The translations under genes were made by a program, and so were the position numbers. A stretch of DNA of 64,000 bases from Prevotella sp. Its GTDB lineage: Bacteria > Bacteroidota > Bacteroidia > Bacteroidales > Bacteroidaceae. How positions within the stretch are numbered: the first letter of the stretch is position 1; each line of letters begins with the position of its first letter. The DNA lies in NCBI GenBank assembly GCA_021636625.1, contig JAJWLX010000002.1, positions 1 to 64,000 on the forward strand, given 5' to 3'. Shown here one piece after another: positions 26,171 to 34,426 of this stretch. The notes under the pieces were generated by a model. It saw only the letters and a program-made list of their open reading frames with translations, ran no database searches and was not told the DNA's origin.

Positions 26171-27592
26171 TTACTGTGCCTGCTGCTCCTCGTCAAGACC
26201 TAAAGCCTTCTTGGCGAGAGAGTTGTTTGGATCAAGCTTGATCAGCTTCTCGAAGTATGGCTGAGCTGTTGTCAGGTCCTTCTTAGAACCCCAGTAGATG
26301 TAACCAGCGTTCTTGTAAGCCTGCATGAGGTAGCCCTTCTCATCCTCATCATACTGCTTGCTCTCAAGTTCCTTGATAACCAATTCATAGTTAGCAAGAG
26401 CCTTGTCGTCCAACTCGTTCTGGAATGCGATGTTGGCAGCCTGGAGGTGAGCGTATGCCTTCAGCTGTGGATACTTCTCAGCGAAGCTGTTATATACGTT
26501 GATAGCCTTATCAACGTTAGCCTCCTTCTGATCGCCACCCTTCTGAGCCTTTGCATTGTAGATCTCTGCCATCTTTACATAGTCTGATGGTGACACGTTA
26601 GGGTTCTTATCCATATATGCCTGTGCAAATTCGATAGCCTTATCCTCGTTGCCCATACCCTTATATGCCTCAGAGATGTACTGATATGGCTTGAAGTCTT
26701 CCTTGTTTACCTCCAGAGCCTTGTTGTACTGCTCCAAAGCCTGGTCGAACTGCTTGTTGCCAGCGAGTGCCAGACCATAGTAAGAGTAGATACTAGAGTT
26801 CTTCTTGATATCGTTGTTAGCCATGATGCTGTTAGCATACTGGAGAGCCTCAGTAAAATTCTGTGTATCAACAGATGCACGCATAGCCAGAATCAAGAAA
26901 GCAGTATCCTTAGGATACTTCTGCATACCCTTCTTGCAAAGGTTGAGTGTTTCATCCTTCTTGTTCAATACGTATGTAGTGAAGCAGTACTCGTAGAAGA
27001 TGTACTCTTCCATTGTATTCAGATTAGCCTTAGAGAAGTTCTCGTAAGCCTTGTCGTAGCTACCGATAGAGTAGTAGTTGTGACCAGTTTCTGCCTCGAT
27101 AGGGTAGTTAGGATCTACCGCTCTCAACTTGTTCAAAGCCTCTGCAGAAGCCTGTGGGTCAATCTTGCGGTAAACGTTAGCGTAGCTGATATAACCCTGA
27201 GGATTCTTAGGATCCATAGTCATACAATTCTTATACCAAGAAGCAGCCTCACCACCATTGTCCTGCATAGCGTAGATATCGCCCTTGAGGATATAAGCAT
27301 CACCACAGGTCTTGTACTTAGCGATGACTGCATCAGCTACAGCCAGGGCATTGGTGTAGTCCTTGTTGATGACGAGGGCATTACCCAAAGCAACGAGTGC
27401 CTTAGGATCCTTCTTGTACTCCTTCTGATACTCCTTGAGAACCTTGGCAAAAGCCTTGGCATCTACGTTACCAGCCTTCAAAGTTGCTTCTATTGGCTTC
27501 AGAGCATCCTTGTAGTTAACGTCCTGAGCCATTGCAGGAGCCGCCAAACCCATGACGAGCAAACCTGCTACTAAATATTTAACTGCTTTCAT
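26171..27592 (-). CDS. Secreted tetratricopeptide-repeat protein, last gene of the TonB operon
   Basis: 473 residues with signal peptide MKAVKYLVAGLLVMGLAAPAMAQ. The rest is a run of TPR units (for example SSIYSYYGLALAGNKQFDQALEQYNKALE and AQPYFEKLIKLDPNNSLAKKALG), predicted periplasmic scaffold. It follows the PstS-like gene by 24 bp and ends the operon exbB-exbD-exbD-tonB-pstS-like-TPR. Cotranscription suggests it supports TonB-dependent transport at the envelope, but no specific partner can be read from the sequence. Confidence 0.85.
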   Translation of the reverse strand: MKAVKYLVAGLLVMGLAAPAMAQDVNYKDALKPIEATLKAGNVDAKAFAKVLKEYQKEYKKDPKALVALGNALVINKDYTNALAVADAVIAKYKTCGDAYILKGDIYAMQDNGGEAASWYKNCMTMDPKNPQGYISYANVYRKIDPQASAEALNKLRAVDPNYPIEAETGHNYYSIGSYDKAYENFSKANLNTMEEYIFYEYCFTTYVLNKKDETLNLCKKGMQKYPKDTAFLILAMRASVDTQNFTEALQYANSIMANNDIKKNSSIYSYYGLALAGNKQFDQALEQYNKALEVNKEDFKPYQYISEAYKGMGNEDKAIEFAQAYMDKNPNVSPSDYVKMAEIYNAKAQKGGDQKEANVDKAINVYNSFAEKYPQLKAYAHLQAANIAFQNELDDKALANYELVIKELESKQYDEDEKGYLMQAYKNAGYIYWGSKKDLTTAQPYFEKLIKLDPNNSLAKKALGLDEEQQAQ

Positions 27593-27616
27593 AATTCTAC
27601 TTTTCTATCTAAACTT

Positions 27617-28576
27617 TTAACGTTTAACATTAACTGTCTTAATCGTAATATCACCTCTGTAAGGAAGTAAGCCTGTCTTGAAGAGGATAAGCTGTCCCTT
27701 AGGATTGGAAATGTAGTTGGCAAAGCTCCAAGGCAAAGCCTTATGAGGGTCAACCACGATAGCGTATATAGTTCTTACGAATGGATATCTTCCATCCAAC
27801 AGGTATGCCTGGTAAGGTTTCCAGCTGTTCATAGGGGTAGCTTTTTCCTTGATGGATACCTGCATTACATGAATATTCTTCTTAAAGGTTGTGTTGGTGG
27901 AATCGCGTCGGTCGTTCAACCAATTTGATCCGATAACACCGATAGAACCTGGATTCTGGTCAACGAAGTCGATGACCTGCTTGCTTGTTTTGGCAGCCAT
28001 GATCTTCGCCCCCATCTTTTCGCCGTGGAGAACGGAATCTACCACGAAGTTGGTGGTTGCAGAGCGGGTGTTGTCGAAGATGACCTCGATATCACCTCTC
28101 TTTGATCCAGGAACAATATCACTCCATTTGGTCGCCTTTCCTGTAAGAATACGCTTGATGTCATTCACTGTGATGCAAGTATCAGTATTGTTCTTGTTGA
28201 CAATGAATGCCAGACCATCGTATCCGATAGGGAAAACGGAAGGAATCACATTGCTCTTCGACTTCAAGTATGCAATTTCACTATCCTTCAGATTACGGGT
28301 AGTAAAGAGGAGTGCTGTCTTGAAATCCTTGATCATCTGAAGTCCTGTGACTTCATCTGTGTATTTTGGTTTGAGCTTGGCCTTTGGGTACTCGAACTCA
28401 AACTGACTTCTTTCTTCGTCAATGATAGGACTCAAACTCTCATCAGCCACAAACTCAATTGTGCCTGAAGTAGGAGTATCAGTTCTACCATCTTTGGCTT
28501 TCTTCTCGCCACAAGACGAGAAGAAAGCCATTGATAGTACTGTTAATCCTATATAAATATAAGATATTCTTTTCAT
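27617..28576 (-). CDS. PstS-like periplasmic substrate-binding lipoprotein in the TonB operon
   Basis: 319 residues from ATG 28576, 4 bp after the tonB stop. A lipoprotein signal MKRISYIYIGLTVLSMAFFSSC ends in a lipobox-like FSSC. The mature protein matches the phosphate-binding (PBP-like, PF12849 type) fold: IEFVADESLSPIIDEE, IGYDGLAFIVNKNN, ITVNDIKRILTGKATKWSDI, SRSATTNFVVDSVL-like and GSIGVIGSNWL segments. No pstC/A/B permease genes accompany it, so it may sense or present phosphate or another oxyanion to the TonB system rather than feed an ABC transporter. That role is inference. Confidence 0.82.
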   Translation of the reverse strand: MKRISYIYIGLTVLSMAFFSSCGEKKAKDGRTDTPTSGTIEFVADESLSPIIDEERSQFEFEYPKAKLKPKYTDEVTGLQMIKDFKTALLFTTRNLKDSEIAYLKSKSNVIPSVFPIGYDGLAFIVNKNNTDTCITVNDIKRILTGKATKWSDIVPGSKRGDIEVIFDNTRSATTNFVVDSVLHGEKMGAKIMAAKTSKQVIDFVDQNPGSIGVIGSNWLNDRRDSTNTTFKKNIHVMQVSIKEKATPMNSWKPYQAYLLDGRYPFVRTIYAIVVDPHKALPWSFANYISNPKGQLILFKTGLLPYRGDITIKTVNVKR

Positions 28577-28580
28577 TCTA

Positions 28581-29429
28581 TTACTGCAATCTAAATACAA
28601 CTGGTACAGTATACTTAACACGTACAGTAGAACCATTCTGCTTACCTGGAGACCATCTAGGCATGCTCTTAACGACACGCTGTGCCTCACGGTCAAGTGA
28701 AGGGTCCACAGAACGAGCTACCTTCACATCAGAGATAGAACCATCACGCTCTACCACGAATGAAACGATAACACGACCCTGTACGCCGTTCTCCTGTGCT
28801 ACGACAGGATACTTGATGTTGCTAGCCAGATACTGCATCAAAGCGCCTTGTCCACCAGGGAATGAAGGCATCTCCTCTACAACATCGAAGACCTTAGTTG
28901 CAACCTCTGGTTTTGGAGCTGGTGGTGGAGGTGGAGCTGCTACCGCAATCTCACTTCTCACTGCTTCCACTGTACGGTCCTTCACACCTTCCTTGTTTTC
29001 TGTACCGACAGCAACCTTTTCGTCCAGTTTATCCATCTGCTTAACCTGGTTTTCCTCTTTTACGAGTTCATCCTTCTTAATGACAGGTGCGGTAAACTTC
29101 TGAGTTTCGCGAGCCACAGGAATCTCCTTTTTCATTTCAACCTTAGGCTTCACTGGCTCCTTCTTCTTTTCTTCCTTCTTAGCCTGCTGCTGGAGTTTAG
29201 CCAACTCCATAGCTTCCATATATGCTTGCTGCTCTTCAGCCTGTTTCTGTTCAATAACCTTCCAAGCTAAAAAACCACCCACGAGAGCTGCAGCAATGAC
29301 CAAGATAAGCAGAGCCTTGATATTTCGGCCAGAAGTACCCTTACGGAGCTGGTATGCACCATACTCCTTGTTCTTTCCGGCGAAAACCATTTCGACCCAT
29401 TTAGGATCGTAAAGATCTATTTTTGCCAT
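28581..29429 (-). CDS. tonB: TonB family energy-transducing protein
   Basis: 282 residues. A cytoplasmic N-terminus with the Bacteroidota signature NKEYGAYQLRK precedes one membrane helix (ALLILVIAAALVGGFLAWKVI). A Lys/Glu/Pro-rich periplasmic linker (EEKKKEPVKPKVEMKKE; APPPPPAPKPEV) follows, then a C-terminal TonB domain (FPGGQGALMQYLASNIKYP...GRVIVSFVVERDGSISDV...VPVVFRLQ). It couples the proton motive force, via ExbB/ExbD, to outer-membrane receptors such as those at 46649 and 53186. It is fourth gene in the operon. Confidence 0.95.
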   Translation of the reverse strand: MAKIDLYDPKWVEMVFAGKNKEYGAYQLRKGTSGRNIKALLILVIAAALVGGFLAWKVIEQKQAEEQQAYMEAMELAKLQQQAKKEEKKKEPVKPKVEMKKEIPVARETQKFTAPVIKKDELVKEENQVKQMDKLDEKVAVGTENKEGVKDRTVEAVRSEIAVAAPPPPPAPKPEVATKVFDVVEEMPSFPGGQGALMQYLASNIKYPVVAQENGVQGRVIVSFVVERDGSISDVKVARSVDPSLDREAQRVVKSMPRWSPGKQNGSTVRVKYTVPVVFRLQ

Positions 29430-29462
29430 TTCTTTCTTGTTTAAAATTGTTTGTTACTCATC

Positions 29463-30110
29463 TTACATCTTAACGTGTCTAGACTCGAGAAGCTTCTCAT
29501 CGTCTGCGTTAATCTTATCGATGACGTAAGTACCAATGTTTGAAATCTGCATTTCGTCGAGAGCGTCAACCATATTCTTGTAAGAAGCGTTGTCGGTTGG
29601 CTTGATGACGATGGTCAGAGTAGGGATCTTACCATCCTTCAAGTTACCAGCCTTCAAATCGCTGAGCTTCTTCTGATAGATGCTATCAGGATACTGCTTA
29701 GGATTCTTCTGACGATCCATGTTCAACTCCTTAACAGCGAGCGAAATTCTCTCTACAGGACGTGTACCATTCTCTGTAGCGTGCTCTCTCAAGACCTTAC
29801 GGATACCCTGGCTACCCCATGTTGTCTCCTTGATCCATGTAGGATCGTTGTAGTTAGGGATACCAGCACCATAATAAATCTTGTTATCAGCTGCTACGTA
29901 GAGGGTAATAGTCTCAGAAGCTTTCGCCTCGTTCTTCTGGTCATCTTGAGTATTCTCGTCATTACTTGGCATAGTCAGCTCCATAGTCTGAGGTTTGCTC
30001 AAAGATGTACACAGCATGAAGAACGTGATAAGCAGCATGAGCATATCCACCATAGGCGTAAAGTCTACGCGGACATTCATTTTCTTTTGTTTGCTTTCTT
30101 TCTTTGCCAT
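29463..30110 (-). CDS. exbD: ExbD-family biopolymer transport protein (second copy)
   Basis: 215 residues. One N-terminal transmembrane helix has the proton-channel signature VDFTPMVDMLMLLITFFML, including the conserved Asp, and is followed by a periplasmic domain with a charged insert (NDENTQDDQKNEAKASE). It starts immediately after the stop of the upstream exbD with no gap. Two divergent ExbD copies per operon are common in Bacteroidota, and they probably form a heteromeric plug in the ExbB pentamer. Confidence 0.93.
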   Translation of the reverse strand: MAKKESKQKKMNVRVDFTPMVDMLMLLITFFMLCTSLSKPQTMELTMPSNDENTQDDQKNEAKASETITLYVAADNKIYYGAGIPNYNDPTWIKETTWGSQGIRKVLREHATENGTRPVERISLAVKELNMDRQKNPKQYPDSIYQKKLSDLKAGNLKDGKIPTLTIVIKPTDNASYKNMVDALDEMQISNIGTYVIDKINADDEKLLESRHVKM

Positions 30111-30755
30111 TTATTCGTCCCCCTGTTGTTTTAACTGTGTAATCATATAGTAATGACTCTCATCCATGTCCTGGAGTTCGTTCATCACTCTCTTCACTGT
30201 CTTGTAAGGTGTAGAAGCATCTGCCTTGAGGGCAATCTTGATTTCTTCGTTAGCGTTACGAGCAGCGTCAACCCACTGCTGGAACTCGCTCATGCCACCC
30301 TTGATACTGTCGAGAGGAATACCCTTAGTCTGGAGATACTGTGGACGCTTTGCTGCGTTCATAGACAGATAAGTGCTCATGTCACTCATAGAAACACCGA
30401 ATGTACCCTCGCTCTTGAATGTCTCAATCTGCTTAGGACTCAAAGACACGCCGAAGTTGCTTGTCATTGTGCTCAGTGCTGCTCCCAACTGATCGGTATT
30501 ATCAATACTCATAAATACTTGGCCCTCGCCGGTTGGTTTTCCGGCCTTGTCCTTTTCAGGACTTACCAAGATGGTCAAGACACCATTCTCAGGCACCTTA
30601 ATCTCAGACACAGAACCTGGTGTGTTTACCTTCACTGGCTCATTCTTTACGAATGTAGAGGTGAGCATGAAGAAGGTAAGCAACAGGGTCATAACGTCTG
30701 ACATAGGCGTCATATCGATCCAGATGTCACTCTTCTTAATTTTTACTTTACCCAT
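30111..30755 (-). CDS. exbD: ExbD-family biopolymer transport protein (first copy)
   Basis: 214 residues with the helix IDMTPMSDVMTLLLTFFMLTSTFV carrying the conserved Asp (SD). A periplasmic domain (GVLTILVSPEKDKAGK...EIKIALKADASTPYKTVKRVMNELQD) follows. It lies 30 bp after exbB and directly abuts the second exbD. The copies share architecture but little sequence outside the helix. Confidence 0.93.
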   Translation of the reverse strand: MGKVKIKKSDIWIDMTPMSDVMTLLLTFFMLTSTFVKNEPVKVNTPGSVSEIKVPENGVLTILVSPEKDKAGKPTGEGQVFMSIDNTDQLGAALSTMTSNFGVSLSPKQIETFKSEGTFGVSMSDMSTYLSMNAAKRPQYLQTKGIPLDSIKGGMSEFQQWVDAARNANEEIKIALKADASTPYKTVKRVMNELQDMDESHYYMITQLKQQGDE

Positions 30756-30785
30756 AGCGATAAAATTTTAAAGGGTTAGCAAAAA

Positions 30786-31622
30786 TTAAGCCTCTTCTGC
30801 GTGGTTAGCTTCGTATGTCTGAGCAATTGAGTAACCTACCTCGTCGAGTGCGTATGTCAACTTATCTACCTTGTTGGTGAATGTGTTGTAAGATACAACG
30901 GCACACCATGATGTCAAGATACCGAATGCGGTGTTGATCAACGCCTCAGAAATACCTACAGAAAGTGCTGCTGAGTCAGCGCCACCACCTTCACCCATGG
31001 CCTGGAATGACTTGATCATACCGGTTACAGTACCGAGAAGACCTGTCAAAGTACCAAGTGTTACGATTGTAGCGATGATAGGCAAGTTCATTGTCAAAGT
31101 TGGCATCTCCAACTGAGTTGCCTCCTCGTGAGCCTGCTGGATCTTAGCTACCTTCTGAGCCTTCTTCAAAGATGCGTTAGCACCAGACTCCATAGACTTG
31201 TAAGCGTTCAAAGAAGCCATAACAACGTTAGCTACTGTACCGCGCTGCTTGTTGCAGAGCTGCTCAGCCTTAGCGAAATCATTTGCGTTCAAAGCTGCCT
31301 TGATGTTTGCAACGAACTTAGGAAGAGCACCTGTACCTGTAGCGGTCTTAAGAGCCAACCAACGCTCGATAGTCATTGCCAACACTGTGAGCAACAATGT
31401 GTGGATAACTGGTACGATTACACCACCTTTGTAGATAGTACCCCAAATGTCTGCTGGGTGATCCTGTACACCTGGATCCTGGAAGTGCATGTCGTTTCCG
31501 AACCATGTGAAGAACAATGTGAATGCGATGATAGCACATACCACGATGATCCAGAATGCGCCTCTTACTCCCTGAAAGCCCTCAGACTTCTTAGCTGGGG
31601 CTGCTTGTTTTGTAGTTGCCAT
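30786..31622 (-). CDS. exbB: ExbB/MotA/TolQ-family proton channel protein
   Basis: 278 residues with three membrane helices: FWIIVVCAIIAFTLFFTWF, VIVPVIHTLLLTVLAMTIERWLAL, and the conserved pair LPIIATIVTLGTLTGLLGTVTGMI followed by SEALINTAFGILTSWCAVVSYN. The TLTGLLGTVTGM...AL..TAFG signature is diagnostic for ExbB/TolQ. It is the first gene of the operon, with a TAnnTTTG promoter ~137 bp upstream and therefore a long leader. Confidence 0.95.
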   Translation of the reverse strand: MATTKQAAPAKKSEGFQGVRGAFWIIVVCAIIAFTLFFTWFGNDMHFQDPGVQDHPADIWGTIYKGGVIVPVIHTLLLTVLAMTIERWLALKTATGTGALPKFVANIKAALNANDFAKAEQLCNKQRGTVANVVMASLNAYKSMESGANASLKKAQKVAKIQQAHEEATQLEMPTLTMNLPIIATIVTLGTLTGLLGTVTGMIKSFQAMGEGGGADSAALSVGISEALINTAFGILTSWCAVVSYNTFTNKVDKLTYALDEVGYSIAQTYEANHAEEA

Positions 31623-31758
31623 AATTTTTACTTTTTTAAATTATTAGTTAATAAATTATTAATATTTCTTATTTATTTCTCGCTTTATTTTAGTTGTTTT
31701 GTATGCCTAGTTTGTGTTGTCTTGAAGAAACACGCTTAGGTTATCCAAATTCCTTTGG

Positions 31759-31766
31759 CAAAGATA
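31759..31766 (-). promoter_or_regulatory. -7 promoter element (TATCTTTG on minus strand) for the exbB operon
   Basis: Plus strand reads CAAAGATA. It implies a ~130-nt A/T-rich leader before exbB; nothing else recognisable was seen between 31623 and 31758. Confidence 0.7.
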
Positions 31767-31807
31767 ATAAATATTGAGAAACTATCGTCCTAATTAAGAA
31801 GTTTTAA

Positions 31808-31847
31808 CGAGATATTGGCTCATTTTTTACCAATATCTCGCTTTTTT
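31808..31847. terminator. Terminator-like hairpin between exbB promoter and aspartate aminotransferase
   Basis: CGAGATATTGG (31808-31818) pairs perfectly with CCAATATCTCG (31830-31840). The T run follows on the plus strand, while the minus strand, which carries the aminotransferase ending at 31888, reads only TTAAAACTTCTT after the stem. It probably serves that gene, possibly with weak efficiency. Confidence 0.6.
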
Positions 31848-31887
31848 CTTACAAAGTTGACCTTTTTAGGACTGTTTTTCCCTATTT

Positions 31888-33081
31888 TTATTTCAATTTG
31901 CTCAGAGCTTCCTTGATGCGGCGGATTGCCTCTACGATGTTTTCATCGCTTGTAGCATAGCTCATGCGGAAGCAGTCTGGATCACCAAAGGCATCTCCAC
32001 CTACTGTGGCTACGTGAGCCTCCTCCAGGAGGTACATTGCGAAATCAGTTGAGTTGTTGATGGTCTTCTCTCCATTGCTCTTGCCGAAGTAGCTGTTGCA
32101 CTTAGGGAAGAGATAGAAGGCGCCCTGTGGCATATTGACCTCAAGTCCTGGAACCTCCTTGGCGAGCTTCACGATGAGGTTGCGGCGACGCTCGAAAGCT
32201 ACGCGCATCTCCTCTACAGCACCCTGGTCGAGTGTGTAGGCTGCTTCTGCTGCCTTCTGGCTTACAGAGCAGGTACCGCTTGTATATTGACCTTGCAACT
32301 TGTTGCATCCCTTGATAATCCACTCTGGACCTGCGAGGAAACCGATTCTCCATCCTGTCATGGCGTATGCCTTGGATACACCATTGGCGATGATCACCTG
32401 CTCCTTCATGCCTGGCTCCTGTGCAATGCTGTGATGCTTGCCGATATAGTTGATGTGCTCGTAGATCTCGTCTGCCAACACAAATACCTCTGGGTGCTTC
32501 TTCAGAACCTCTGCCAATGCAGCCAGCTCCTCCTTGGAATATACACTTCCGGTAGGGTTGCTTGGTGAGCAGAGAATGAGCATCTTGGTCTTTTCGGTGA
32601 TTGCGTTCTCAAGCTGCTCGGCTGTCATCTTGAAGTCCTGGTCGAAACCTGCGTTTACGATGACTGGAGTACCGCCTGCCAATTTCACCATCTGTGGGTA
32701 GCTTACCCAGTATGGTGCAGGGATGATTACCTCGTCGCCAGGGTTTACGAGTGCCAGTACAGCGTTGCACACGCACTGCTTGCCACCGGTGCCCACGATT
32801 ACCTCGTTGACTGTGTAGTCAAGTCCGTTTTCTTTTTTCAATTTGGCAACAATAGCTTTTCGCAAGTCAGGATAACCAGGAACTGGTGAGTAACGTGAGA
32901 AGTTCTCATCAATAGCTTTCTTCGCAGCCTCCTTGATATTGTCAGGCGTGTTGAAGTCTGGTTCACCTACACTCATGTTAATTACATCGATACCCTGAGC
33001 TTTCATTTCACTACTCTTCTGTGACATCGCCAGCGTTGCTGATGGTGCCAATCTGTTAAGACGATCAGATAATTGTGCCAT
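31888..33081 (-). CDS. aspC: Aspartate aminotransferase (class I/II PLP-dependent)
   Basis: 397 residues, cytoplasmic. Fold type I aminotransferase motifs are complete: SVGEPDFNTPD, VGTGGKQ, ILCSPSNPTGSVY, DEIYEHINY, the PLP lysine Lys237 in NGVSKAYAMTGWRIGF, and the C-terminal Arg region DCFRMSYATS. It interconverts aspartate/2-oxoglutarate and oxaloacetate/glutamate. The aspartate ammonia-lyase at 37902 and fumarase at 61327 act on neighbouring metabolites, though they are not in one operon. It has its own promoter and hairpin. Confidence 0.92.
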   Translation of the reverse strand: MAQLSDRLNRLAPSATLAMSQKSSEMKAQGIDVINMSVGEPDFNTPDNIKEAAKKAIDENFSRYSPVPGYPDLRKAIVAKLKKENGLDYTVNEVIVGTGGKQCVCNAVLALVNPGDEVIIPAPYWVSYPQMVKLAGGTPVIVNAGFDQDFKMTAEQLENAITEKTKMLILCSPSNPTGSVYSKEELAALAEVLKKHPEVFVLADEIYEHINYIGKHHSIAQEPGMKEQVIIANGVSKAYAMTGWRIGFLAGPEWIIKGCNKLQGQYTSGTCSVSQKAAEAAYTLDQGAVEEMRVAFERRRNLIVKLAKEVPGLEVNMPQGAFYLFPKCNSYFGKSNGEKTINNSTDFAMYLLEEAHVATVGGDAFGDPDCFRMSYATSDENIVEAIRRIKEALSKLK

Positions 33082-33111
33082 AATTCTATTTTATTGTTAA
33101 TTAATCGTGTG

Positions 33112-33119
33112 CAAAATTA
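33112..33119 (-). promoter_or_regulatory. -7 promoter element (TAATTTTG on minus strand) for aspC
   Basis: Plus strand CAAAATTA, 31 bp upstream of the aspC start at 33081. Confidence 0.65.
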
Positions 33120-33194
33120 AGCATTTTATTTCTTTTTCGGAAGAAAATCATTCATTATTTCGCGGTTTGATGCAAAATAATAACATAATTTACA

Positions 33195-34406
33195 TTATCC
33201 GAGGTGCAAAGTGTGCCCCATGCGGTCTCTCTTGGTCTTGAGATAGCGCTCGTTGTACTCATTTGGTACTACTTCGATAGGCACATTCTCTGTGATTTCG
33301 AGTCCATAAGCCTCCAGACCAACACGCTTTACAGGGTTGTTGGTAAGCAGGCGCATCTTGTGTACGCCGAGGTGGCGGAGCATCTGTGCGCCGCATCCGT
33401 AGTCACGCTCATCTGGCTTGAAACCGAGGTGTACGTTGGCATCTACGGTATCGTATCCTTCTTCCTGCAGCTTGTAGGCTGCAATCTTGTTCATCAATCC
33501 GATGCCTCGGCCTTCCTGCTGCATGTAGATGACTACACCCTTGCCGGCTTTCTCGATCATCTGCATCGCCTTGTGCAGCTGCTGTCCGCAGTCGCATCGC
33601 TTGCTTCCGAGAATGTCGCCTGTGGCGCAAGATGAGTGTACGCGGACCATGATAGGCTCATCTTCCTTCCATTCGCCCTTGATGAGTGCCATGTGTTCAA
33701 GTCCGTTGCTTGCCTGGCGGAAAGGAATCAGACGGAAGTGTCCGTATTCTGTAGGCATATCTACCTCTTCGCCCACCTCGATGAGCGATTCTTTCTTGAG
33801 TCTGTACTCGATCATATCCTTGATAGAGATAATCTTGAGATTCCATTCCTTTGCCATCTCCATCAACTGTGGAAGGCGTGCCATGGTTCCATCTTCGTTC
33901 ATAATCTCCATAAGGGCGCCTGCAGGATAGAGTCCTGCCATTCTGCAGAGGTCAATGGCTGCCTCTGTATGTCCGCTTCTTCTCAAAACACCGTTGTCCT
34001 GGGCATAGAGAGGATTGATGTGACCTGGGCGACCGAATGTCTGTGGGGTAGATGCCGGATCGGCAAGAGCCTTGATGGTCTCTGCGCGGTCGTGGGCTGA
34101 TACTCCTGTTGAGCAGCCCTCCAGCTTATCCACGGTAATGGTGAATGGGGTGCCAAGCATGGATGTATTGTCTGATACCTGGTGAGGCAAGTCGAGTTCC
34201 TCGCATCGGCTCAGGGTGATAGGGGCACAGAGTACACCTCTTGCGTTCTTGAGCATGAAGTTTACCTTCTCTGCGTCGATTTTCTCGGCGGCGATGATGA
34301 GGTCGCCCTCGTTTTCGCGATCTTCGTCATCTACAACGATGACAAACTTACCTTCCTGGAAGTCCTTTACTGCATCTTCGATGCTATTTAGTTTAATATC
34401 TGCCAT
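33195..34406 (-). CDS. ribBA: Bifunctional DHBP synthase / GTP cyclohydrolase II (riboflavin biosynthesis)
   Basis: 403 residues. The N-terminal RibB half (about 1-200) has the acidic loop DDEDRENEGDLIIAAE and HINPLYAQDNGVLRRSGHTEAAIDL; it makes 3,4-dihydroxy-2-butanone 4-phosphate from ribulose 5-phosphate. The C-terminal RibA half (about 205-403) has zinc cysteines in VHSSCATGDILGSKRCDCG and EGRGIGLMNK; it opens GTP. Both activities supply riboflavin precursors. The gene starts 20 bp after lptF and is probably cotranscribed with it. No FMN riboswitch was seen. Confidence 0.96.
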   Translation of the reverse strand: MADIKLNSIEDAVKDFQEGKFVIVVDDEDRENEGDLIIAAEKIDAEKVNFMLKNARGVLCAPITLSRCEELDLPHQVSDNTSMLGTPFTITVDKLEGCSTGVSAHDRAETIKALADPASTPQTFGRPGHINPLYAQDNGVLRRSGHTEAAIDLCRMAGLYPAGALMEIMNEDGTMARLPQLMEMAKEWNLKIISIKDMIEYRLKKESLIEVGEEVDMPTEYGHFRLIPFRQASNGLEHMALIKGEWKEDEPIMVRVHSSCATGDILGSKRCDCGQQLHKAMQMIEKAGKGVVIYMQQEGRGIGLMNKIAAYKLQEEGYDTVDANVHLGFKPDERDYGCGAQMLRHLGVHKMRLLTNNPVKRVGLEAYGLEITENVPIEVVPNEYNERYLKTKRDRMGHTLHLG

Positions 34407-34426
34407 TTGTTTGATACTTTTTATAG

